A stretch of 11,415 bases of DNA, from positions 1-11,415 of the forward strand of contig CAKROP010000038.1 of NCBI GenBank assembly GCA_934373375.1. Direction: 5' to 3'. The notes under the pieces are model-generated. The model had not been told where the DNA came from and did not search any database. It saw only the letters and a list, made by a program, of their open reading frames with translations. Made by a program: the position numbers and the translations under genes. How positions within the stretch are numbered: the stretch's first letter is position 1; every line of letters starts with the position of its first letter. The stretch is from an uncultured Anaerosacchariphilus sp. (GTDB lineage Bacteria; Bacillota; Clostridia; Lachnospirales; Lachnospiraceae). Positions 1 to 7,079 of this stretch are shown in pieces.

Positions 1-239
1 GCCGTGTAGGTATACCCGTCCTCCTGATAGGTAAAACTGCCGTCCCGTTCTTCGCCGGGATGGGCGCTGTAGGTGCGATGGCTTCTGTGACAGTCCTTAT
101 CGGAGCTGTCCCCAAAGCGGTCATGTACAGCCTCGTGCTGCTCCTCTGCCGTCTCCTGCCTGTTGAAGCAGCCACATTTGGGACAGATGCCATAATATTT
201 CTCGTAGTCAAATTTCTTATTGCAGTTGTAACAGCGCAC
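1..239 (-). CDS. Small zinc-ribbon protein of unknown function, 3' end cut by the window edge
   Basis: An open frame read leftwards from a GTG codon at 239 to the window edge gives 79 residues with no stop, so the C-terminus is missing. The start is supported by a GAGGGAGG ribosome binding site at 246-253, six bases upstream, and lies 14 bases after the gpsA stop, so it is probably the next gene of that operon. The N-terminus begins V/M-R-C-Y-N-C and continues to C-P-K-C-G-C, placing two CxxC knuckles at residues 3-6 and 19-22 with 12 residues between them, the layout of a zinc ribbon. The remainder is charged and hydrophilic, with further Cys/His residues (H35, H39, C50, H51, H54, H60) that could form a second metal site. 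No membrane segment is visible in this part. I do not recognise the family. Zinc binding is inferred from the motif and no function is assigned. Confidence 0.72.
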   Translation of the reverse strand, partial: MRCYNCNKKFDYEKYYGICPKCGCFNRQETAEEQHEAVHDRFGDSSDKDCHRSHRTYSAHPGEERDGSFTYQEDGYTYT

Positions 240-245
240 CGGCGG

Positions 246-253
246 CCTCCCTC
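246..253 (-). promoter_or_regulatory. Ribosome binding site deciding the GTG start of the zinc-ribbon gene
   Basis: The minus strand reads GAGGGAGG directly after the gpsA TAG stop, followed by six bases and a GTG. It is the only plausible Shine-Dalgarno element in the gap and fixes the otherwise easily missed non-ATG start. Confidence 0.65.
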
Positions 254-1264
254 CTACTCCCAGGGGAGCTGTGAATTTTCGATTTTTTTATCGCGAAGCA
301 TCAGCTCGGTCACGGCCTCCTTCGGGGACTTGTCCTCAAATAGTACCTTGTTGACCTGCTCGATAATCGGAATTTCGATGTTATATTTCCGTGCAAGCGC
401 CACCGCGGCCTTTGCCGAATAGACGCCCTCCACTACCATTTTCACCTCGTCCATGGCCTCCCGCATGGTACGGCCCTGGCCCATGAGGTAACCGGCCCTG
501 CGGTTCCGACTGTGTACTGAGGCACAGGTTACAATCAGATCGCCGATACCGGACAGACCGTTGAAGGTCTCCTGGCGTCCGCCCATGGCGGTGCCGATGC
601 GGCTCATTTCCGCGATTCCCCGGGTAATGAGGGCTGCCTTTGTGTTATCGCCGTAGCCCAGGCCGTCAGCGATACCTGCTGCCAGCGCGATGACATTTTT
701 CAGGGCACCGCCCAGCTCGATGCCCAGCATATCCGGGCTTGTGTATACACGGAATACCCGATTCATAAAGAGATTCTGGATGTACTCTGCTGTCTCCCGG
801 TCATGGGCGCCTGCCACCACCGTAGTCGGTAAGCCCCGGCTAACTTCTTCCGCATGGCTGGGTCCCGACAATACCGCCGCACGGCAGCTTGGAATCTCAT
901 CTTCGATGACCTCGGTCATAATCTTCAGTGTGCTTTCCTCGATACCCTTGGATACGCATACGATTAACTGGCCGTCCGCCACATAGGGAGCCATATTGTG
1001 GGCCGTGCTGCGGATGCAGGCGGATGGAACCGCCAGCACCAGCATGTCCATGTTCTTCATGGCCTGCTGCAAATCATTGGTAATCTGAATCGCTTCGGGA
1101 ATCTTTACGCCCGGAAGCTTATCCTTAAGCTCCCGGTTCTTTAAAAGACTCTCCACCGAAGCCGCCGAGTGAGACCAGAGGGTCACTTCGTGCCCGTTAT
1201 TGTGAAGCACCAGCGCAAGAGCCGTTCCCCAGCTGCCTGCTCCAATCACACCTGTTTTCGCCAT
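254..1264 (-). CDS. gpsA: NAD(P)H-dependent glycerol-3-phosphate dehydrogenase
   Basis: Reduces dihydroxyacetone phosphate to sn-glycerol-3-phosphate in the cytosol, supplying the backbone for phospholipids. The 336-residue length is normal for bacterial GpsA. The N-terminal Rossmann fold carries the dinucleotide loop GAGSWG (8-13), followed by the conserved LAVPS (77-81), SKG (105-107) and SGPSHAEE (133-140) segments. The C-terminal helical domain has ELGGALKN (183-190), with K189 as the expected catalytic lysine, GDNTKAALITRG (205-216), SGIGDLIVTC (238-247) and SRNRRAG (252-258). All hallmark residues are present, so the enzyme should be active. The ATG at 1264 has AAGGAGA (1272-1278) upstream, overlapping the plsY stop. 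Only 12 bases separate it from plsY, whose product consumes glycerol-3-phosphate, so the two consecutive pathway steps are very likely co-transcribed. Confidence 0.97.
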   Translation of the reverse strand: MAKTGVIGAGSWGTALALVLHNNGHEVTLWSHSAASVESLLKNRELKDKLPGVKIPEAIQITNDLQQAMKNMDMLVLAVPSACIRSTAHNMAPYVADGQLIVCVSKGIEESTLKIMTEVIEDEIPSCRAAVLSGPSHAEEVSRGLPTTVVAGAHDRETAEYIQNLFMNRVFRVYTSPDMLGIELGGALKNVIALAAGIADGLGYGDNTKAALITRGIAEMSRIGTAMGGRQETFNGLSGIGDLIVTCASVHSRNRRAGYLMGQGRTMREAMDEVKMVVEGVYSAKAAVALARKYNIEIPIIEQVNKVLFEDKSPKEAVTELMLRDKKIENSQLPWE

Positions 1265-1276
1265 AGTATTTCTCCT

Positions 1277-1921
1277 TTATTTCGCTTTCTGTCCAAGCTT
1301 GCTCTCCGTACCGTTTAAGAGTCTTCCGATATTCTTTCTGTGGCGGAAGATAGCCATCAGGCACAGGAAAATCGTAATCGCGTAGAGCTCATAGAGATGT
1401 CCCTGGGACAGTCCCCACTTTCCCTGCTGTCCGAACAGAATCGTTCCCACCGGCAGCCAGATGCTGACCAGAATAGACCCCAGGGATACATAACGGGTCG
1501 CGCCCACGGCGCCTCCAAATAATACAACGGCCACCAGAGTCATAAGCGGATCCAGGGACAGGTACAGACCTGCGGTAGCCGCAATGCCTTTTCCGCCCTT
1601 AAACTTCAGATAAAAAGGAAAATTATGCCCAAGAATCACACCCAGGGCTCCGTACATTCCCAGAAGCACGCCCATATTTTCATCCGGATAACGGCCCGCA
1701 AACAGGGCGCGTACCAGAAGCACCGCGAAGACACACTTAAAGCAGTCTCCCAGCAGGGTAATAAGGCCTGCCTTCCAGCCAAGCGTCCGAAGCGCGTTGG
1801 TGGCTCCCGCGTTGCCGCTTCCATGCTGGCGGATATCCGTACCTTTTAATTCTCCATAGATATAACCTGTCTGAAACAATCCAAACACATAACCGATCGC
1901 CACACATACCAGACGTATCAT
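1277..1921 (-). CDS. plsY: Acyl-phosphate:glycerol-3-phosphate acyltransferase PlsY
   Basis: Integral membrane enzyme that transfers an acyl chain from acyl-phosphate (made by PlsX) to the sn-1 position of glycerol-3-phosphate, giving lysophosphatidic acid. At 214 residues it has the usual family length. The three signature motifs are visible: HGSGNAGATN (33-42), GHNFPFYLKFKGGKG (98-112) and RHRKNIGRLLNGTE (193-206). Between them lie hydrophobic stretches near residues 2-22, 52-74, 84-98, 113-140, 147-165 and 176-192, fitting a multi-pass topology. The start codon shares one base with the der stop (TAATG), implying translational coupling, and gpsA follows 12 bases later. The lysine-rich C-terminal tail is probably cytoplasmic. 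Assignment is by motif and context and leaves little room for an alternative. Confidence 0.96.
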   Translation of the reverse strand: MIRLVCVAIGYVFGLFQTGYIYGELKGTDIRQHGSGNAGATNALRTLGWKAGLITLLGDCFKCVFAVLLVRALFAGRYPDENMGVLLGMYGALGVILGHNFPFYLKFKGGKGIAATAGLYLSLDPLMTLVAVVLFGGAVGATRYVSLGSILVSIWLPVGTILFGQQGKWGLSQGHLYELYAITIFLCLMAIFRHRKNIGRLLNGTESKLGQKAK

Positions 1922-3246
1922 TACTGATCTCCCTTTCTTTCCCGAATCAGGAACCGCAGAGCGGTTCCCTTGAAGCCGAACGCATCCCGGATTTTATTTT
2001 CCAGATATCTGGTGTAGGAGAAATGCATCAGCTCCTTGTCATTTACAAAAATGACGAAGGTGGGCGGCTTTACCGCCACCTGTGTAATATAGAAAAGCTT
2101 CAGACGCTTTCCTTTATCTGAAGGCGGCTGCTGCAGGGCAACGGCCTCAGTCATGATCTCGTTCAGCACGCCGGTGGCCACGCGCAGATTCTGGTTCTGA
2201 ATCACCATGTCGATGAGTTCAAAGAGCTTCGGCAGACGCTGACCGGTCACAGCGGAAATGAACGTAATCTCCGCGTAAGGCATATAGGATAAGATATTGC
2301 GGATCTTATTGGTATATTCGTAGACGGTCTTGTCATTTTTCTCGATGGCATCCCATTTATTGACTGCAATGATGATGCCCTTGCCGCGCTCATGGGCGAT
2401 ACCGGCGATCTTCGCGTCCTGCTCGGTGACGCCCTCTTTCGCGTCAATGACCAGAATGACCACGTCCGCCCGCTCCACCGCTGTCACGGTACGGATGATA
2501 CTGTAGCGCTCCAGCTCCTCTTTGATCTTATTCTTCCGGCGCAGTCCTGCCGTATCAATGAAAATGTAATCCTTGCCGTTCCGGCGCACCTCGGTGTCGA
2601 TGGCGTCACGGGTGGTTCCCGCGATATTGGATACGATGACGCGGTTCTCGCCGATCAGCTTATTGATAATGGAAGATTTTCCCACGTTCGGCTTTCCGAC
2701 GATGGCGATACGGGGACGGTCATCCTCCTCAATCTCACCGGTCTGCTCCGGGAAATGCTTCACGACCTCGTCCAGCAGATCGCCGATACCCAGCCGGGAA
2801 GCCGCGGAAATCGGCACCGGATCGCCGATACCCAGATTATAAAATTCATAGGTATCCGCCATAAACTTCTGGAAGCTGTCCACTTTATTGATAGCCAGCA
2901 CTACCGGCTTTCTGGAACGGCGCAGCATATCCGCCACCTTGGAATCCGCGTCCACCAGTCCCTGACGCACATCCGCCAGGAAGATAATCACATCCGCAGT
3001 ATCAATGGCGATCTGGGCCTGCTCCCGCATCTGGGACAGGATGATGTCGCTGCTGTCCGGCTCGATTCCTCCGGTATCAATCAGGGTAAATGCGTGATCC
3101 AACCATGTTACATCCGCGTAAATACGGTCTCTTGTTACGCCGGGCGTATCCTTTACGATGGAAATATTCTCCCCCGCAAGCGCGTTGAACAGGGTGGATT
3201 TTCCCACGTTCGGGCGTCCGACAATCGCTACTATCGGTTTACTCAT
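1921..3246 (-). CDS. der: Ribosome biogenesis double GTPase Der (EngA)
   Basis: Essential GTPase with two tandem G domains that acts in late maturation of the 50S ribosomal subunit. The 441 residues match the family. G domain 1 shows GRPNVGKS (10-17), DTPGVTRD (33-40), DTGG (57-60) and NKVD (120-123). An acidic linker (about 168-178, [10 protein letters not shown]) leads to G domain 2 with GKPNVGKS (184-191), GTTRD (210-214), DTAGLRRK (231-238), NKWD (296-299) and SAVTG (331-335). The last roughly 85 residues form the basic KH-like RNA-binding domain. All nucleotide-binding motifs are intact in both domains. An AGGAGA element lies about 10 bases before the ATG. The gene starts 35 bases after the DUF512 gene and overlaps plsY by one base, so it sits mid-operon. 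No separate promoter is obvious in the 35-base gap. Confidence 0.97.
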   Translation of the reverse strand: MSKPIVAIVGRPNVGKSTLFNALAGENISIVKDTPGVTRDRIYADVTWLDHAFTLIDTGGIEPDSSDIILSQMREQAQIAIDTADVIIFLADVRQGLVDADSKVADMLRRSRKPVVLAINKVDSFQKFMADTYEFYNLGIGDPVPISAASRLGIGDLLDEVVKHFPEQTGEIEEDDRPRIAIVGKPNVGKSSIINKLIGENRVIVSNIAGTTRDAIDTEVRRNGKDYIFIDTAGLRRKNKIKEELERYSIIRTVTAVERADVVILVIDAKEGVTEQDAKIAGIAHERGKGIIIAVNKWDAIEKNDKTVYEYTNKIRNILSYMPYAEITFISAVTGQRLPKLFELIDMVIQNQNLRVATGVLNEIMTEAVALQQPPSDKGKRLKLFYITQVAVKPPTFVIFVNDKELMHFSYTRYLENKIRDAFGFKGTALRFLIRERKGDQ

Positions 3247-3281
3247 TCTCTAATTTCTCCTATTCTTCTTGATACTCTATC

Positions 3282-4607
3282 TTAATTCTCAGATCGACCG
3301 AGTACGGCATCCAGAAAAGATTTTCCGTCTGATTTTACAATAGTTATGGGCACTTGTAAAGCCCCGGACAGTTCTTCCACGGTCACATCGTCCAGGAATA
3401 CCTGCTCGCCGCTCTTCATCATATGCTCGGTCAGCAGAAGCTCCTCGCCCAGGTTCAGGTCGGCTAACTGCTTTTTCAGATCCTGTCCGGTCAGAAGGCC
3501 GGCCACGGTAATCTTACCACCAAAGAACTCATTTTTCACGGCTTTTACCTGCAAATCCAGTTTTGGATATTTGGCTTTAATCTCCTGACCAAGCTCTTCG
3601 AGAATCGGCGCTGCCAGTTCGCCGGTGGCTATGGTCACACGGCGCTCGCAATCGTCTCCAGCCAGGGCTGCCAGCTCTTCCCGTACCTCTTCCCGCAAAA
3701 GCCTTACCATGCCGACGCCATTTTCCAGCTGCAGGTAACCGTCGTAGCTGTCCTCTGCCGGGATCTCCTCTTCTGCCAGCAGATACCACTCGTCGCCTGC
3801 GTGAATGAAATGATTGCCGTATTCTTTATAGAGACGGTCCTGCCAGCTGTGAATCAGGGCCAGCACCTCTTTTGCGTCCTCTTTCGTAAAAGGCTCCAGA
3901 GGATACAGGCCGTCCCGGTAACGGGTCAGTCCCACCGGCACTACCGAGACACTCTGCAGATAAGGCAGATATTTTACCAGCTGCTCAATGCTGTATTCCA
4001 GTTCTTTACCGTCGTTGACACCTTTGCAGAGCACAATCTGACCGTTCATAACAATGCCCGCCTCATAGAAACGGTCCACCTTTTTGAGGGCTTCCCCGGC
4101 GAAGCGGTTATGAAGCATCTGACAGCGAAGCTCCGGGTGCATGGCCTGAAAGGAAATATTAATAGGCTCCATGCGGTAGGTGATGATGCGCTGTACGTCC
4201 TCGTCGCCCATATTGGTAAGGGTCACATAGTTGCCCTGCAAAAAGGAAAGCCGGGAATCGTCGTCCTTGAAATACAGGGTGTCACGCATGCCCTTCGGTA
4301 GCTGGTCGATGAAGCAGAAGATGCATTTGTTGCTGCAGGAACGATAGTCGTCCATCATGCCATTTTCAAACTCAATGCCCAAATCGTCCTCATATTCCTT
4401 CTCGATCTCCAACTCCCATTCCTCGCCATTGGCCTTGCGGACCAGGATCTCCAGATATTCCTCATTGATCAGATAATGATAGTCAAAGACGTCCTTTACC
4501 GGCTGCCCGTTCACAGCCACCAGCACGTCCCCCGGCTCCAGCTCCAGCTCTTCCGCGATGCTGCCCGGTTCTATGGTTTTGATTACGTGTTCTTTCGTTT
4601 TTTTCAT
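3282..4607 (-). CDS. PDZ / radical SAM / DUF512 protein of unknown function
   Basis: Predicted iron-sulfur oxidoreductase of the DUF512 (TIGR03279-like) family; its reaction is not known. With the start at 4607 it has 441 residues. Residues 1-70 look like a PDZ domain (PGSIAEELELEPGDVLVAVNG region, 14-34). A radical SAM cluster motif CSNKCIFC follows at 91-98 (CxxxCxxC, C91/C95/C98), then FIDQLPKGMRDTLYFKDDD (99-117), diagnostic for this family. The DUF512 part begins around SVVPVGLTRYR (221-231) and includes GDEWYLLA (271-278). An in-frame ATG at 4649 would add 14 residues, but it has no ribosome binding site and lies across the predicted -10 box. The ATG at 4607 follows AAGGAG, although the 13-base spacing is long. 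The gene heads an operon with der, a neighbour often seen for this family, which hints at a link to ribosome assembly or translation (inference). Confidence 0.9.
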   Translation of the reverse strand: MKKTKEHVIKTIEPGSIAEELELEPGDVLVAVNGQPVKDVFDYHYLINEEYLEILVRKANGEEWELEIEKEYEDDLGIEFENGMMDDYRSCSNKCIFCFIDQLPKGMRDTLYFKDDDSRLSFLQGNYVTLTNMGDEDVQRIITYRMEPINISFQAMHPELRCQMLHNRFAGEALKKVDRFYEAGIVMNGQIVLCKGVNDGKELEYSIEQLVKYLPYLQSVSVVPVGLTRYRDGLYPLEPFTKEDAKEVLALIHSWQDRLYKEYGNHFIHAGDEWYLLAEEEIPAEDSYDGYLQLENGVGMVRLLREEVREELAALAGDDCERRVTIATGELAAPILEELGQEIKAKYPKLDLQVKAVKNEFFGGKITVAGLLTGQDLKKQLADLNLGEELLLTEHMMKSGEQVFLDDVTVEELSGALQVPITIVKSDGKSFLDAVLGRSEN

Positions 4608-4620
4608 ATTTTCGCAAAAA

Positions 4621-4627
4621 CTCCTTC
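4621..4627 (-). promoter_or_regulatory. Ribosome binding site for the DUF512 gene
   Basis: The minus strand reads GAAGGAG, 13 bases before the ATG at 4607 and inside the longer open frame that begins at 4649. It supports the downstream start, although the spacing is longer than ideal. Confidence 0.55.
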
Positions 4628-4640
4628 TTTTCCATTTACC

Positions 4641-4669
4641 ATCATACATTATTTGAAAATAAAAAGCAA
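4641..4669 (-). promoter_or_regulatory. Predicted sigma-A promoter of the DUF512-der-plsY-gpsA operon
   Basis: On the minus strand TTGCTT (4664-4669) and TATGAT (4641-4646) are separated by exactly 17 bases. Transcription would begin near 4634, giving a leader of about 27 bases that contains the GAAGGAG site before the ATG at 4607. The -35 box is only a partial match; the spacing and -10 are good. Confidence 0.55.
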
Positions 4670-4675
4670 TCTGTC

Positions 4676-4705
4676 TTGACGATCTGTATCGGAAAATGGT
4701 ATAAA
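4676..4705 (+). promoter_or_regulatory. Predicted sigma-A promoter of prs with extended -10
   Basis: TTGACG (4676-4681) is followed after 18 bases by TATAAA (4700-4705), preceded by TGG (4697-4699), which makes an extended -10 (TGnTATAAA). The predicted start point is about 4711-4713, giving a leader of roughly 56 bases before the prs ATG. It is divergent from the minus-strand promoter, the two -35 boxes being only about 6 bases apart. Confidence 0.7.
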
Positions 4706-4706
4706 T

Positions 4707-4735
4707 GATATGTAGTGTGTTTTCACTAACATATC
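4707..4735. repeat. Inverted repeat over the predicted prs transcription start (possible operator)
   Basis: Left arm GATATGTAGTG (4707-4717) and right arm CACTAACATATC (4724-4735) are complementary along their length except for one extra base, with a 6-base spacer. The repeat begins two bases after the -10 box and covers the predicted start point, where a repressor could block transcription. Because the left arm starts upstream of the predicted +1, a complete RNA hairpin is less likely than a protein-binding site. No known operator consensus was recognised. Confidence 0.45.
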
Positions 4736-4756
4736 GAAATTTACGTCATATTATTC

Positions 4757-4762
4757 GGAGGA
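4757..4762 (+). promoter_or_regulatory. Ribosome binding site deciding the prs start
   Basis: GGAGGA lies five bases upstream of the ATG at 4768. An in-frame ATG at 4705 would add 21 residues but overlaps the promoter and has no such site. Confidence 0.85.
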
Positions 4763-4767
4763 CAGTC

Positions 4768-5952
4768 ATGTCAGAAACAAATCAGTTTGACAATATTTTA
4801 CCCATCGCGCCGCTGAAAATCGCCGCTCTGGAAAGCAGCATGTATTTTGCCAGGAAGGTGGACAACTATCTGGTGGATTTTCGTAAAACCGCCAATATGC
4901 AGCACCGCGATAACGTATATTTTCAGGAGTACGCTCAGGATTCCTACCTGGTAGACTGCTCTTGTCCCCGTTTCGGAACCGGTGAAGCGAAAGGCCGTCT
5001 CGGTGAATCCGTCCGCGGAAGCGACCTGTTCGTCATCGTGGACGTCTGCAACTACAGCATCACTTACAATGTCTGTGGCCATGAGAATCACATGTCTCCG
5101 GACGATCATTATCAGGATCTGAAGCGTATCATTTCCGCTGCCACCGGTAAGGCACACCGTATCAATGTGGTGATTCCGTTCCTTTATGAGGGCCGCCAGC
5201 ACCGTCGTACCAGCCGTGAGTCTCTGGACTGCGCGCTGGCCCTGCAGGAGCTTCAGAATATGGGCGTTACCAATATCATCACCTTCGACGCCCATGACCC
5301 GCGTGTACAGAACGCCACCCCTCTGAACGGCTTTGATAATTTCCAGCCGCCTTATCAGTTTATGAAGGCGCTGCTGCGCACTGAACCGGATCTGCAGGTG
5401 GATAACGATCACCTGATGATCATCGCCCCCGATGAGGGCGCCATGGAGCGTGCGGTATACTTCTCCAACGTCCTGGGTATCGACCTGGGTATGTTCTATA
5501 AAAGAAGAGACTACTCCACCATCGTAAATGGCAAGAACCCCATCGTAGCCCATGAGTTCCTGGGAACCTCCCTGACCGGCAAGGACGTCATCATCATCGA
5601 CGATATGATCTCCTCCGGTGGAAGTATGCTGGATGTGGCCAAGCAGATGAAGGAGCGGGGTGCGCGCAACGTCTATGTCTGCTGCACCTTCGGCCTTTTC
5701 ACCGATGGCTTTGAAAAGTTCGACGAGTACTACGAGAAGGGCTACATCAAGCGTATCGTCACCACGAACCTGAACTACCGCTCTCCGGAGCTTCTTGAGA
5801 AGCCCTACTACACCGAAGCGGATATGACCAAGTTCCTGGCTACGATTATTGATACCATGAATCATGACACTCCGATTGGAAAGATCAACAACCCGACCGA
5901 GAAGATCCGGAAGCTGTTAGAGAAACGGCAGAATGGAGAGTTGGGGAAATAA
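4768..5952 (+). CDS. prs: Ribose-phosphate pyrophosphokinase (PRPP synthetase), long clostridial form
   Basis: Makes 5-phosphoribosyl-1-diphosphate from ribose-5-phosphate and ATP, the precursor for purine, pyrimidine, histidine, tryptophan and NAD synthesis. The protein has 394 residues, longer than the usual 310-320. The class I phosphoribosyltransferase PRPP loop is clear at DVIIIDDMISSGGS (273-286). The ATP-binding segment IPFLYEGRQHRRTSRES (136-152) replaces the classical PYxxYARQDR. FDAHDPRVQ (173-181) stands where most enzymes have DLH, keeping the metal-binding histidine. YKRRDY (244-249) retains the flexible-loop KRR. An N-terminal extension and extra residues around 101-114 account for much of the added length. 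The fit to the family is good but divergent, so allosteric control may differ from the Bacillus enzyme (inference). The gene stands alone, transcribed opposite to its neighbours, with its own promoter and terminator. Confidence 0.9.
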   Translation: MSETNQFDNILPIAPLKIAALESSMYFARKVDNYLVDFRKTANMQHRDNVYFQEYAQDSYLVDCSCPRFGTGEAKGRLGESVRGSDLFVIVDVCNYSITYNVCGHENHMSPDDHYQDLKRIISAATGKAHRINVVIPFLYEGRQHRRTSRESLDCALALQELQNMGVTNIITFDAHDPRVQNATPLNGFDNFQPPYQFMKALLRTEPDLQVDNDHLMIIAPDEGAMERAVYFSNVLGIDLGMFYKRRDYSTIVNGKNPIVAHEFLGTSLTGKDVIIIDDMISSGGSMLDVAKQMKERGARNVYVCCTFGLFTDGFEKFDEYYEKGYIKRIVTTNLNYRSPELLEKPYYTEADMTKFLATIIDTMNHDTPIGKINNPTEKIRKLLEKRQNGELGK

Positions 5953-5972
5953 ATTCGGAACCCGCTAAAACA

Positions 5973-6022
5973 GGGGCGGATGTAAATCATCGAAAGGATG
6001 ACCTTGCATCTGCCCCATTTTT
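5973..6022 (+). terminator. prs: Intrinsic terminator of prs, possibly bidirectional
   Basis: GGGGCGGATG (5973-5982) pairs with CATCTGCCCC (6007-6016) over 10 bp including one G-U, with an inner TCATC/GATGA hairpin, and is followed by ATTTTT. It starts 20 bases after the prs stop. On the opposite strand the same stem is followed by TGTTTTAG, so it may also stop transcription arriving from pgeF. Confidence 0.85.
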
Positions 6023-6098
6023 ATGCATAAATATACTTTGATGCGCCGTTATTCCAAAATAACAGGCAGTGGCTGTTGTTTTTCAGCGGCTGTCCGCT

Positions 6099-6998
6099 TT
6101 ATTTCAGCATCAGGAACGCGCCCAGATTACCCCGTTTTCCATGGGACGCCCGGTGGCTGAACAAAAGAGAGGGATTACAGCAGGTGCAGAGATCCGTGAC
6201 TGCTGTGTGCTCCGGCAGAATTCCTGCTTCCCGGAAAATCAGTTCGTTGGCTCTCCAGAGATTCAGCTGGTACTTGCCATTTTCTTTGGCATAGTATAAT
6301 TCCGGCCAGCATTCCTTTGGAAATGCCTTCCGGAACTCTTCGATCACATCGGCGCTCACCTCATAGCAATCCTGACAGATAGAGGGACCGATAGCTGCCC
6401 GGATATCCGCCGGGTTACTTCCATATTCTTCCTGCATCCGTTCTACTGTCTTTTTCCCGATCTTTCCCACCGTACCCCGCCAGCCGGAATGGGACAGGCC
6501 GATGGCCTTCTTTACCGGATCCACGAAATACAGCGGAACGCAGTCCGCATAGAATGTGGCCAGCACGAGGCCCGGCGCATTGGTAATCAGGCCGTCTATG
6601 TCGGTGTAGTCCTTTGGGCGCGCAAAACCCTTGCCCCGATCGGCTTCGGTGACAGCCCGGATGTTCGTGGTATGGGTCTGATCAGAGCAGACCAGATCGG
6701 CGCAGTCGAAGCCCACAGCTTCGCCCAGCCTCCGATAGTTTTCCCGTACCGCTTCTTCCCTGTCGCCACGGGTGAAGCTTACGTTCATGGTACTGCAGAC
6801 GCCCTCGCTTACACCGCCCAGACGGGTGGTAAAGGCGTGGATGACAATGCCGGTCTCCTCCAGAAGGGGAAATTGTAAAAACGGAACGCCTGCACGCTCC
6901 ACCAGGCGTGTCGTTATTCTGTCTTTTACTTTTTTCCATTCATAGACATTCTCTCTGTCCAGCTTTTCCATCCCAGCCGCTGCCTGTTTCTGTTCCAT
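6099..6998 (-). CDS. pgeF: Peptidoglycan editing factor PgeF / YfiH-family copper-zinc oxidoreductase
   Basis: Member of the YfiH/DUF152 (formerly 'laccase domain') family. In E. coli the homologue edits peptidoglycan precursors by removing wrongly incorporated residues, and other members have polyphenol oxidase or purine nucleoside activities, so the substrate here is not certain. With the start at 6998 the protein has 299 residues. The metal-site motifs are present: SDQTHTTNI (H109), YADCVPLYFVDP (C153) and SHSGWRG (H170), with IGPSICQDCYEV (203-214) typical of the family. A Cys-rich CTCC lies at 271-274. A longer in-frame ATG exists at 7043, but AAAGGAG (7007-7013) is eight bases before the ATG at 6998 and the upstream one sits at the predicted transcription start. 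There is no signal peptide, so it should be cytoplasmic. It is separated from yraN by 93 bases holding a candidate promoter. Confidence 0.9.
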   Translation of the reverse strand: MEQKQAAAGMEKLDRENVYEWKKVKDRITTRLVERAGVPFLQFPLLEETGIVIHAFTTRLGGVSEGVCSTMNVSFTRGDREEAVRENYRRLGEAVGFDCADLVCSDQTHTTNIRAVTEADRGKGFARPKDYTDIDGLITNAPGLVLATFYADCVPLYFVDPVKKAIGLSHSGWRGTVGKIGKKTVERMQEEYGSNPADIRAAIGPSICQDCYEVSADVIEEFRKAFPKECWPELYYAKENGKYQLNLWRANELIFREAGILPEHTAVTDLCTCCNPSLLFSHRASHGKRGNLGAFLMLK

Positions 6999-7006
6999 TC
7001 GATTTT

Positions 7007-7013
7007 CTCCTTT
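7007..7013 (-). promoter_or_regulatory. Ribosome binding site deciding the pgeF start
   Basis: The minus strand reads AAAGGAG, then eight bases, then the ATG at 6998. The longer frame starting at 7043 has only a weak purine stretch ahead of it. Confidence 0.75.
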
Positions 7014-7050
7014 GCATTGCCACCGATGTCTTTCCTTCTTCACTGTATTT

Positions 7051-7079
7051 ATTTTACTTTTAAACTTTTCTTGATTGAA
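7051..7079 (-). promoter_or_regulatory. Candidate promoter of pgeF
   Basis: On the minus strand TTCAAT (7074-7079) and TAAAAT (7051-7056) are spaced by 17 bases in an A/T-rich gap, with a start point near 7044 and a 46-base leader to the pgeF ATG. The -10 is one base from consensus; the -35 matches in only three positions. Confidence 0.45.

Noticed and set aside
2392..3285. 297-codon plus-strand frame opposite der
   Set aside because: Antisense shadow of der, with no family resemblance and no fitting ribosome binding site.
4705..4767. Upstream in-frame ATG that would lengthen Prs by 21 residues
   Set aside because: It overlaps the predicted -10 box and inverted repeat and lacks a ribosome binding site; GGAGGA precedes the ATG at 4768 instead.
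4798..5865. Long open frame (355 codons) on the minus strand inside prs
   Set aside because: It lies wholly antisense to a well-supported gene, has no recognisable domain, and arises from codon bias that avoids stops in the opposite frame.
6023..6098. Small hairpins (GCGG/CCGC near 6085-6096, TTATT/AATAA near 6049-6062) as possible small RNA or repeat element
   Set aside because: Stems are only 4-5 bp with no promoter or repeat partner elsewhere in the window.
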